Assembly (NCBI GenBank): GCA_934654815.1
Contig: CAKUGU010000004.1
Coordinates: forward strand, 20,369-84,368
DNA length: 64,000 bases
Direction: 5' to 3'
Origin: an uncultured Ellagibacter sp.
GTDB lineage: Bacteria > Actinomycetota > Coriobacteriia > Coriobacteriales > Eggerthellaceae
Shown here piece after piece: positions 18,141-25,218 of the stretch (positions are counted from its first letter, which is position 1; each line of letters starts with the position of its first letter). The position numbers were made by a program, and so were the translations under genes. The notes beneath the pieces were generated by a model. The model searched no databases and was not told the origin of the DNA. It saw only the letters and a list, made by a program, of their open reading frames with translations.

Positions 18141-18791
18141 TTATTCGCGCATTCTGCGACGAGCTATCGCGAACGCGATCGCCACCGCGACAAGCGCGCC
18201 CGAGGTGTCGACGGCGACGTCGAAGGGCTGACCGCAGCGGCCGGCGACGAAGAGCTGGTGGAATTCGTCCAAGCACGCGTAGAGAAACGCGAACGCGACG
18301 GCGACTGCCGCTTGAGGAAGCAGAGCGTGGGACGTGCGTGAAGCAGGCCGCATCGCGTGGGCACGAGGTGCGCGTGAGGCGGACGCGGTTGCGCCCTGCG
18401 AGCCCGCACCCCCATCGACGGTGGTCGCGACACGCCGGCCCGCAGGCACGGCCGGATTCGCAAACGCACCCGAGCGCGCATGCCCTCGGCGCACTTGAAG
18501 CGCCTTCCCCACCTGGTGGAACGTCGCGAACGCGAGCAACCCCAGCACGGCGTACTCGCTAAAGTGAGCGGCCTTGCGCACCGGGAAGCTCAGGCTTTCC
18601 ACGAACGCGAGCTGGTCGGCGGGCGAAAGGTCGGAGAACCCCGGCCAAAACGTGTTCGCGAACCACGCGGTCACGCCGTCGGAAAGCCCCATCGACGCCG
18701 TACCGTCGTTAGCTGACATGCAGAAGATGAACACCGCCCACCCCGCGAGCGCAACGCAGCAAATGACGAGCCTCGTCACCTGTTTGCACAC
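18141..18791 (-). CDS. VanZ-family membrane protein
   Basis: About 216 residues if translation starts at GTG 18791, which puts the first membrane helix (VTRLVICCVALAGWAVFIF) at the N-terminus as in VanZ proteins. The start is uncertain: TTG 18869, directly after the upstream stop codon, is also in frame and would add 26 residues. VanZ signatures are clear: KAAHFSEYAVLGLLAF, and CLDEFHQLFVAGRCGQPFDV before the last helix. A charged Ala/Arg-rich loop of roughly 60 residues separates helices 2 and 3, longer than usual. VanZ proteins are membrane proteins linked to teicoplanin tolerance in some hosts, but most have no assigned role. Confidence 0.8.
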   Translation of the reverse strand: MCKQVTRLVICCVALAGWAVFIFCMSANDGTASMGLSDGVTAWFANTFWPGFSDLSPADQLAFVESLSFPVRKAAHFSEYAVLGLLAFATFHQVGKALQVRRGHARSGAFANPAVPAGRRVATTVDGGAGSQGATASASRAPRAHAMRPASRTSHALLPQAAVAVAFAFLYACLDEFHQLFVAGRCGQPFDVAVDTSGALVAVAIAFAIARRRMRE

Positions 18792-18870
18792 GTCAACGGC
18801 TGAATCGCGCTCGGAAGCGCGCGCCGGCTCCGCACTTGCGCACCTGTGCCCGCGGCGATCCGTTCCCAAG

Positions 18871-19470
18871 TTAGAGCGCACGCTCGATCGCCTCGAGAAG
18901 CTCGTCGTATTCCTCGAGCGCCTCGATGTCGGGGTTCTCGGCGCGAATGGCATCCGAGCTCTTGAAGAGCCAGCCCGCCTTGCTCGCGCGGATCATGCCG
19001 AGGTCGTTGTACGAGTCGCCCGAGGCAATGGTGTCGCACCCGCACGCGTGCAGGGCGTTCACGGTGGTGAGCTTGGTCTGCTCGCAGCGCATCGTGTAGC
19101 CGATGATCGTGCCGTCTTCGGCGACTTCGAGCGAGTTGCAGAGGATCGTCGGCCAGCCGAGCTTTTTCATAAGCGGACGCGCGAACTGCTCAAACGTGTC
19201 GGAAATGATGATGACCTGCGTCTTCTCGCGCAGCGCGTCGAGGAACTCGCGCGCACCCGGCATAGGGTCGATCGTCTCGATGACCTTCTGGATTTCCGCA
19301 AGGCCCAGGCCGTGCTCGCGCAGGATGGCAAGGCGGTACTCCATGAGCTTGTCGTAGTCCGGCTCGTCGCGCGTGGTGCGCTCGAGCTCGGGGATGTCGC
19401 TCGCCTTCGCGAACGCGATCCAAATCTCGGGGACGAGCACGCCTTCCAAATCCAAGCAAACCACGTTCAT
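18871..19470 (-). CDS. thrH: ThrH-like HAD phosphatase (phosphoserine phosphatase/homoserine phosphotransferase)
   Basis: 199-residue cytosolic HAD enzyme. It begins CLDLEGVLVPEIWIAFA, almost identical to the start of Pseudomonas ThrH, with the nucleophile Asp in DLEG. Motif II is IIISDTFEQF, a Lys lies in the RQ/CEQTKL region, and motif III is SGDSYNDLGM. ThrH dephosphorylates phosphoserine and can move the phosphate to homoserine. ATG 19470 is chosen because the homology begins exactly there. It lies just after a 2-hydroxyacid dehydrogenase on the same strand, which could hint at a serine-related pair, but the dehydrogenase is not a clear SerA. Confidence 0.85.
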   Translation of the reverse strand: MNVVCLDLEGVLVPEIWIAFAKASDIPELERTTRDEPDYDKLMEYRLAILREHGLGLAEIQKVIETIDPMPGAREFLDALREKTQVIIISDTFEQFARPLMKKLGWPTILCNSLEVAEDGTIIGYTMRCEQTKLTTVNALHACGCDTIASGDSYNDLGMIRASKAGWLFKSSDAIRAENPDIEALEEYDELLEAIERAL

Positions 19471-19554
19471 GGGAAACCCTTTCTCGCATCGTCGACGGCG
19501 CGCCGCGGGAAAGCCGAGGCGCTGCCCCGGCGCGCTTTTCCTGAGCATCCTACC

Positions 19555-20523
19555 CTAGTCGAACACCTCGGGGTTCAGGCAATCGGTTGGACGGCGCCCG
19601 CACACCACGTCGATGGCACTTCTCATGGTGCGCTCGCGCAGCTCGCGGCCCGATTCCTCCGACCAGTACGCCGCGTGCGAGGTGAGCACCGTGTGCGGGG
19701 CGTGCAGAAGCAGATGTGTGGGATTCACGGGCTCGTCCTCGAACACATCGATGCCCGCGCCCCACAGGCGTCCCTCTTCGAGCGCTTGCGCGAGCGCGAG
19801 CGTGTCAATGACCGCGCCGCGCGCCGTGTTCACCACCACCGCACCCGGCTTCATGGTCGCGATGCGCTCGGCCGAAAGCAGATGGTGCGTCTCGGGCGTG
19901 AGCGCGGTGTGGAAGCTCACGACGTCCGAGGCGCGCAGAAGCTCCTCGTATTCCAGGATGTCGTAGCCTTCGGGCGTGCGGCGCCCCGGCACGAGCGAGC
20001 GCGACGAGCACACCACGCGAAACCCGAGGCCGGCCGCCTTGCGCGCCGTCGCGCGGCCGATCTCCCCCATTCCAACCACGCCGAAGGTGCGCCCGCGCAC
20101 CTGGCCGAGCGGACGGCGACGAGCGTAATCCCAGGTCCCGCGGCGCATGTCGGCATCGATCTCGTTGATGCGGCGCAGTACGCAGAGCGCGAGCGCGATG
20201 GCATGGTCGCTCACCACCTCGGTGCCGTAGCCGGGAGCTGTGCACACGGCGACCTTGTGGTCGGTCGCGGCGGCAAGGTCGATCGAGTCGTAGCCCACAC
20301 CCGTGCGGCTCACCACCTTGAGCCGGGGCGCGAGCGCCTCGAACACGCACCGCGGGAAGTTCGCGTACGAGGTGACGATGCCGTCGGCGTCCGCGGCGTT
20401 GCGGATGACCGCGTCGGCGTCGCGCTCATGGAACACCGCGATGTCCACGCCCGCCTCGCGCGCGAGGCGCTCCTCGAAGTCGGAATTCTCGAAATCGTTG
20501 TCGACCACCACGATCTTGGGCAT
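19555..20523 (-). CDS. D-2-hydroxyacid dehydrogenase, C-terminal-binding-protein type
   Basis: 322-residue NAD-dependent dehydrogenase. The nucleotide-binding motif GVVGMGEIG lies at residues 148-156. The catalytic Arg is in NTARGAVID, the Glu follows in FEDEPVNP, and the His in TSHAAYWSEES. The aromatic/Ser pattern after that His is typical of the CtBP-like branch. ATG 20523 is preceded by GGCGG at seven bases and matches the family start. The substrate cannot be read from the sequence; 3-phosphoglycerate is possible given the phosphoserine phosphatase next door, but the protein is shorter than most SerA and has no ACT domain. Confidence 0.85.
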   Translation of the reverse strand: MPKIVVVDNDFENSDFEERLAREAGVDIAVFHERDADAVIRNAADADGIVTSYANFPRCVFEALAPRLKVVSRTGVGYDSIDLAAATDHKVAVCTAPGYGTEVVSDHAIALALCVLRRINEIDADMRRGTWDYARRRPLGQVRGRTFGVVGMGEIGRATARKAAGLGFRVVCSSRSLVPGRRTPEGYDILEYEELLRASDVVSFHTALTPETHHLLSAERIATMKPGAVVVNTARGAVIDTLALAQALEEGRLWGAGIDVFEDEPVNPTHLLLHAPHTVLTSHAAYWSEESGRELRERTMRSAIDVVCGRRPTDCLNPEVFD

Positions 20524-20573
20524 CTCATGCCGCCTTTCTCGTCGTCTTTCCGTGTATCTCGTTCGTCTATCTT

Positions 20574-21464
20574 TCACGTACGTCGAAACCGCGCACCAGC
20601 AGCCTCCCCCGTCGGTTCCGGATCGTTTCGTGCAGGCAGGGATGCGCGGCGAAACACCAGGTAGGCGTTCAGGCTTCCCGTGCGCCCGTCCGCCTCGAAG
20701 CGCGCGACGGGCTCCGCTTTCCCCTCGACGCTCGCCACGAGAGCATCCGCTTCCTGCCGGGTGTAGCTATGGCAGTACCGGTACGCTCCCGGCTTGTTCT
20801 GCCACCCGAGCAGGTAGTCGCCCGCGTCGAGCTGCGGAAGCCCGAGCTCGGCTCGGGCACGCGCGTCGGTTTCGCGCGCCCGTCGCGCCAGATCAGGGCT
20901 GTTCGCGAACTGCCAGAGCGAAACGACGATGGCACCGCCGGGACGAACACCACTGACGAGCGCACGCAAAAGTTCCTCGCGAGCGGGCATCGTCGGCACA
21001 TGGTGGAAAAACCCGAAGCAGACGGCGAGGTCGGCAAGCGGATCGTCTTGGAACGCCGCGGCAAGTGCGTGCCGTCGGCCTTCTTCCAAGAGCGCGCCCG
21101 CAATGTCGATCCCCGTGAAGCGCACCGTCGACACGCGTTTCGACACGGCGACGGAATCGTCCGCGCCCGGCGCTTCCCCATGTTCGGCGCCCTCTGCAAG
21201 CGCAGGGCAGTTGTCCACGGCGCGATAGTCGAAGGAGCGCCCCGGGTAGCGAGTCTCGAGGAAATCGAGGAAACGCATGTTGCCGCAAGCAACATCGAGC
21301 ACGTGGGCAGGCGGCTTATTCATCGTGAATCCCGCCTGGTCAAGCGCGCGTTCCCACCCTGCCCACGCGCTGTGGCGCGTCGAGGAGAATGAGGTCGCGT
21401 TGTCGCGGTAGAAGGCGGAGGTTATGTCGCAAAGCGCGCGCGCTGTTTCGGTGTTCATAGGCAT
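20574..21464 (-). CDS. Class I SAM-dependent methyltransferase
   Basis: About 296 residues. The SAM-binding motif I is HVLDVACGNMRFLDFLE, followed by an acidic strand (YRAVDNCPAL) and a motif IV-like DLAVCFGFFHHVPTM. The later RPGGAIVVSLWQFANS and YRYCHSYTRQE blocks resemble Trm9/ALKBH8-type tRNA methyltransferases, but the target is not certain. Three clustered ATGs (21473, 21464, 21458) are possible starts. 21464 is favoured because a TACAAT -10 at 21472-21477 would start RNA at that base, and no ribosome site is seen, so the message may be leaderless. It is the first gene of the minus-strand group down to 18141. Confidence 0.8.
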   Translation of the reverse strand: MPMNTETARALCDITSAFYRDNATSFSSTRHSAWAGWERALDQAGFTMNKPPAHVLDVACGNMRFLDFLETRYPGRSFDYRAVDNCPALAEGAEHGEAPGADDSVAVSKRVSTVRFTGIDIAGALLEEGRRHALAAAFQDDPLADLAVCFGFFHHVPTMPAREELLRALVSGVRPGGAIVVSLWQFANSPDLARRARETDARARAELGLPQLDAGDYLLGWQNKPGAYRYCHSYTRQEADALVASVEGKAEPVARFEADGRTGSLNAYLVFRRASLPARNDPEPTGEAAGARFRRT

Positions 21465-21471
21465 CGCGAGC

Positions 21472-21477
21472 ATTGTA
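21472..21477 (-). promoter_or_regulatory. -10 box placing the transcript start at the methyltransferase ATG
   Basis: TACAAT on the minus strand, seven bases before ATG 21464, with no ribosome-binding site between. The -35 region is not recognisable. Confidence 0.45.
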
Positions 21478-21652
21478 GCGCAAGAGCGCTGCCAGAGATG
21501 CAGCCGGGAGACGCCGATGGGGAAGCGCAACGCACTCTGGCCCGCAGTTCATCGGCTCGGCGGCCCCGCAAAGTCGCCGGCATCTCGCCCTTGAGCGAAT
21601 CGCATGCCGAGAGCACCGACCCCCTTTCCCGATGGCAAGGAATAACAGGTTT

Positions 21653-21790
21653 GCAGGCGAAACTTGCGTTTTTGGTGCCCGAAATGGCAAGTTGCGACGC
21701 TTTTGCAAACCCGTCACAGCCCGCCATTTCGGGCACCAAAAACGCACTCTCGTTTGCAAAAGCGTCGCAGGATGCCAAATGGGGCACAAG
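21653..21790. repeat. Modular intergenic repeat (units of about 50 bases, both orientations)
   Basis: Three related units around the palindrome TTTGCAAA. A 23-base block at 21666-21688 recurs as its exact reverse complement at 21723-21745, and a 17-base block at 21693-21709 recurs as its exact complement at 21753-21769, so one unit is inverted relative to the next. A unit reads roughly TTTGCAAA, N, CGTCRCAG, then GCCATTTCGGGCAC and CAAAAACGC. Related units occur at 55136-55345. The rest of the 21478-22055 gap shows no convincing gene. Not a CRISPR: units are imperfect and inverted. Confidence 0.75.
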
Positions 21791-22055
21791 ACTCTCTTGT
21801 CCCGCCCGCCAGTGCCCAGCCGCGCAACCGCTTCAGCAACATCCCTCCCCGCCTGTGCCCGCCCGTTCTCGCGCGCGGCTCCCCGTTCCCAAGCCCGCAA
21901 AGCGTCCCGCGAAAACCCAGCGAGCGCGCTCATGCAAGGTCGCAAGGCCTCCCCTTGCACCCGAAGCCACCGCCCTCGGTGCGCGCACCTCGCTCTCACT
22001 CCCCCCTCGCGCCCAGACCTCGCACCCGGAGTCGCGAACCCCTCGTGCGCCGCTC

Positions 22056-24755
22056 CTACAACCCCAGCTCGGAGGCGCGGGCCAGCAGGTCGGCGAAGCG
22101 CGTGACGCCGAACTTCCCGTACAGGTGCGACAGGTGCGTCTTCACCGTCGTCTCGCTGATGCAGAGCTCGGAAGCGATGTCTCGCCGCGTGAGGCCGGAG
22201 GTGGCAAGCTTCAAGATCTCGCGTTCGCGCGCGGTGAGCCGAGCCTCCTCCATGAGCGTCGCCGCGAAGTTCTCGTCGCCGGTGAACTCGTTGCGCGAAA
22301 GCAGGCTCCTCATGAACACCATGCGCATGCGGTCGGGCCGCGCGGTGGTGAGGTAGCACGAAAGCAGCGCGCGCAGTTCGCCGGCACGCTCGAGGAAAGG
22401 TTCGACCACACCTTCCTCGGCGGCGTAAAGCAGCTGGTCATGGACGAGCCGCACCGCCTGCGTCTTCCGCCCAAGGTTGAACAGCTCGGATGCCTCCTTG
22501 AGCGCGCAGCGCAGTTCGAGCGCCTTGAAACCGCACCCGGCCGCGGCCTCCCGCACGCGGGAAAGCGCGTCCGCATCAGCTTCTTCGAGGCAGCTTGCTT
22601 CCACGTACTCGCGAACAAGCTGGGAATACGTCGACAGCGGCGCGCCGAGGACGTCGAAGTCGCGCCACACCCGAAGCGCCGCGTCGGCCTCGCCCGCGGC
22701 CGCCTTCATGACCGATCGCGCCTGAAACGGCTGCACGGCGGCGTTGCGCGGAAGGCTCGCGGGGCCGTACTTCACGAAGTCGATCGCCTCGAGCAGAACG
22801 GCGTCCGCCTCGCTTTTCCGCCCGAGGGCGAAATGGGCCCACGCGCGCGCCGTGCACCAGTCGAGGTACATGTCGGGGTTGCTGTTCTTGGAAACGAGCC
22901 GGCGCGCACGGCGCAGGGCGTCGTCTATGCCATCAAGCTCACCAAGCGCGATACCCGCATACGCCGAAAGGGAGTCGGCCGCGCCCATGACGGGATGGTC
23001 GGCGGAAAAGGAGCGCCTGATGGTGCGGCACATTTGCAGCGCCGCATGGAAGCGCCCTTCCTCCACGAGGGAAAACGCCATCTCGTACTGGTTGATCGCG
23101 CCCATGAAGTCGAACGAGCAGCTCTGCGCGAGCACCGCGGCGTTCTCGTGCAGCTCCGCCGCCTGCGCCCGCTCGCCGCGCTGGTCGCAGGCCTCCGCGT
23201 AGCAGTGCACGAGCATGATGCGCAGAGGGACGGTCTGCGGGCCCTCGAGTTTCGGCTCGATGCGCCGGGCGATCCGCTCCCCCTCCTCGAAGTCGCCCGA
23301 AAGGTAGCAGCACTTCGCCTTGATGGTCTCGGCGGAAAGGCGCATCGCAGGCGTGCGCATCTCGTCTCCGTGCTCCTCGAGCCTGCCAAGCCACGCCTTG
23401 GCGTTGCCCAGATCCGCGCAGTAGATGTAGGCCCACGCCGCAAGCAGGCAGAAGCACGCCGACAGGCCGTCCGGCGAAACCTCGTCGCGAAACGACGTCT
23501 GCTGGTCGAAGAACTCGGCTTGCGCTTGGGGAAACGCCGCATGTGCCAGGTTGAACAGGCTCGACCGGTCGATTGACAGGATCCTATGCTTCGCGGCAAG
23601 CGTCGGGCACGCGTGGGTCTCGCACCACCGCGACGCCCGCGCGTTGATGGTGCGCACCTCCTCGGCGGGCAGGTCGCGGGCGCGCTGCCGAAGCCAGCTC
23701 GCGAACAGCGGATGGAGCACGTAGCGTTCGTCGGCTGCGCGGTCGGGCTCGAGGAACACGTTGCGGCGGGAAAGGTCGCGCAGAAGCCCCTCGGCGTCCC
23801 CCTCGTCGAGCGCGTAGCCGCAGCAGCGCGGCGAAAGAACGCCCATCTGCGAGCACTTGACGAGAAACTCCTGTTCATGGGCCGAAAGGTTGTCGAAAAC
23901 CTCGTACTGGAAGAAGTCGTTCACCGTGGATTCCCCGACGAACGAGCGTTCAAGCCGGGCGACGTCGAAGCTCTTGCCGTCGACGAGCTCCGCAAGCGCC
24001 TCGACGCCGTAGGGCCACCCGAGCGTCTTCTCCTCGACCGCGTCGAGCACCTCGCAGGAAAGCTCCACGCCCGTTCGCTCGGCGAAAAACGACGCCGCCT
24101 CGTCGCGCGTGAAAGCGAGCGCGTGGGCGTCGATGCGCAGCGGGACCTCCGCGTTGCGCGCGTGGGGCAGGCCGTCCTTGGCGATGCGGGTGCGGCTTGA
24201 GAAGTAAAGGTGGACGTTCGCGGAAAGGGCGCGGCAGAACCGCGAGAACTCCTCGAGCGCGTCGCTCGAGGAGAGGCAGTCGAACCCATCGATGATGATG
24301 ACCGCCCCGCCCGCCGACTCCGCCAGAAGCGAGAGGTCGTTCGCGAGCTTCCACGCCTGCGCGGTGCCGCTGGGAACGCCGGGGCAGCTTAGGCGCGCGC
24401 CGCCGTAGCGCTCGATGCCCGCGTCGAGCGCATAACGGAAGTTCAGCCAGAAGCGCGCAGGCTCGCGATCGTCCTCGTCGGCCGAGAACCACGCGCACAG
24501 GGACCCCTCGTCGCGCAGGGCGCGGCAGAAGTCGGCGAGGGCGGTCGTCTTGCCGTAGCCTTCCGCAGCGCTCACCAGCGTGAAGCGCTTCGCGCGCCCC
24601 CGGGCGAGCAGGCGCATGATGCGCTCCCGCGGGGCGGCGGAAGGAGAAGGCGGGATCGACTTCGCGACAAGGGGAACGAGCGGCATGCCGTCGCGCGGCG
24701 CCGTATCCGCGCCCGCGTCCACGTTCGCGCCCCTGCCCGAATCTTCCCCCGCCAT
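22056..24755 (-). CDS. MalT-type LuxR transcriptional regulator (large ATP-binding STAND protein)
   Basis: 899-residue regulator. Walker A (AAEGYGKTT, residues 63-71) and Walker B (VIIIDGFDCL) mark an N-terminal STAND ATPase. A long alpha-helical TPR-like middle follows, and the last 60 residues are a LuxR helix-turn-helix (LTAREREILKLATSGLTRRD ... TTVKTHLSHLYGKFG). Members of this family oligomerise on binding a ligand and ATP and activate promoters with repeated boxes. ATG 24755 has a GGGGAG site. Directly upstream lie a ferredoxin and a molybdopterin oxidoreductase on the same strand, and similar TCAACC boxes lie before both this gene and the oxidoreductase, so it probably controls that module and itself. 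Confidence 0.88.
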   Translation of the reverse strand: MAGEDSGRGANVDAGADTAPRDGMPLVPLVAKSIPPSPSAAPRERIMRLLARGRAKRFTLVSAAEGYGKTTALADFCRALRDEGSLCAWFSADEDDREPARFWLNFRYALDAGIERYGGARLSCPGVPSGTAQAWKLANDLSLLAESAGGAVIIIDGFDCLSSSDALEEFSRFCRALSANVHLYFSSRTRIAKDGLPHARNAEVPLRIDAHALAFTRDEAASFFAERTGVELSCEVLDAVEEKTLGWPYGVEALAELVDGKSFDVARLERSFVGESTVNDFFQYEVFDNLSAHEQEFLVKCSQMGVLSPRCCGYALDEGDAEGLLRDLSRRNVFLEPDRAADERYVLHPLFASWLRQRARDLPAEEVRTINARASRWCETHACPTLAAKHRILSIDRSSLFNLAHAAFPQAQAEFFDQQTSFRDEVSPDGLSACFCLLAAWAYIYCADLGNAKAWLGRLEEHGDEMRTPAMRLSAETIKAKCCYLSGDFEEGERIARRIEPKLEGPQTVPLRIMLVHCYAEACDQRGERAQAAELHENAAVLAQSCSFDFMGAINQYEMAFSLVEEGRFHAALQMCRTIRRSFSADHPVMGAADSLSAYAGIALGELDGIDDALRRARRLVSKNSNPDMYLDWCTARAWAHFALGRKSEADAVLLEAIDFVKYGPASLPRNAAVQPFQARSVMKAAAGEADAALRVWRDFDVLGAPLSTYSQLVREYVEASCLEEADADALSRVREAAAGCGFKALELRCALKEASELFNLGRKTQAVRLVHDQLLYAAEEGVVEPFLERAGELRALLSCYLTTARPDRMRMVFMRSLLSRNEFTGDENFAATLMEEARLTAREREILKLATSGLTRRDIASELCISETTVKTHLSHLYGKFGVTRFADLLARASELGL

Positions 24756-24825
24756 GGCGCTCCCCTTCCCTTGTCGCATGTTCAGGATCACCGAACTCTG
24801 GACCCGCTCGCCTCTCGGCGCGTCG

Positions 24826-24854
24826 TCAACCGAGTCTCAACCGAAGCCTCGACC
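24826..24854. promoter_or_regulatory. Phased TCAACC boxes before the LuxR gene
   Basis: TCAACC at 24826 and 24837 and TCGACC at 24849, spaced 11 and 12 bases, with a looser TCAAC at 24880. The spacing matches about one helix turn. The same hexamer is repeated before the oxidoreductase gene (27955-28025), which points to a shared regulator. Confidence 0.55.
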
Positions 24855-24888
24855 GAAGACGCCGCGCTCCCCGAAAGTCTCAACGCTA

Positions 24889-25122
24889 TCATGCCATAGA
24901 AATGCGGATCGCGTTAGTGGGGCAGGCGAACATGCACCTCCCGCACCCGGCGCACAGAAGCGGGTCTACGACCTCGGCCTTCCCCGCGACCTTGCGGCTC
25001 GCGCGCAGCACCGTCTTCAGCGGGCAGATGAACACGCAGGTCATGCAGCCGGTGCAGAACTCCTCGTCGATGAACACGGCGGCCTTGTTGCGGGCAAAGC
25101 CGTTCGGCGGCCCGTATGCCAT
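24889..25122 (-). CDS. Two-cluster [4Fe-4S] ferredoxin partner of molybdoenzyme 1
   Basis: 77-residue soluble electron carrier. Two complete CxxCxxCxxxCP motifs (Cys23/26/29/33 and Cys57/60/63/67) bind two [4Fe-4S] clusters, as in bacterial 2x[4Fe-4S] ferredoxins. ATG 25122 follows an excellent AGGAGGT site eight bases upstream; a GTG three codons earlier is less likely. It begins 96 bases after the molybdopterin oxidoreductase on the same strand, so it is likely co-expressed and feeds or drains electrons from that enzyme. No signal peptide is present, so the complex should be cytoplasmic. Confidence 0.88.
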   Translation of the reverse strand: MAYGPPNGFARNKAAVFIDEEFCTGCMTCVFICPLKTVLRASRKVAGKAEVVDPLLCAGCGRCMFACPTNAIRISMA

Positions 25123-25218
25123 GGCCCTCACCTCCTCGAATGCGCGAGGGAGGAACCGCCGCGCGGTCCCTCCCTTCGCTTTCAGACTATGGCGTCGTTA
25201 TGTCGTCGCGGCTGTGCC

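Noticed and set aside
18141-18953. Full 270-codon frame for the VanZ protein
   Set aside because: The first about 50 codons overlap the upstream ThrH gene and are Arg/Ser-rich noise; a later start fits the family better.
21666-21769. Possible small CRISPR-like array
   Set aside because: Units are imperfect, in both orientations and without regular unique spacers.
21498-23576. 692-codon plus-strand frame containing the repeated FLVPEM/CDGFA-like peptides
   Set aside because: The peptide repeats are translations of the intergenic repeat, and the rest is antisense to the LuxR gene.
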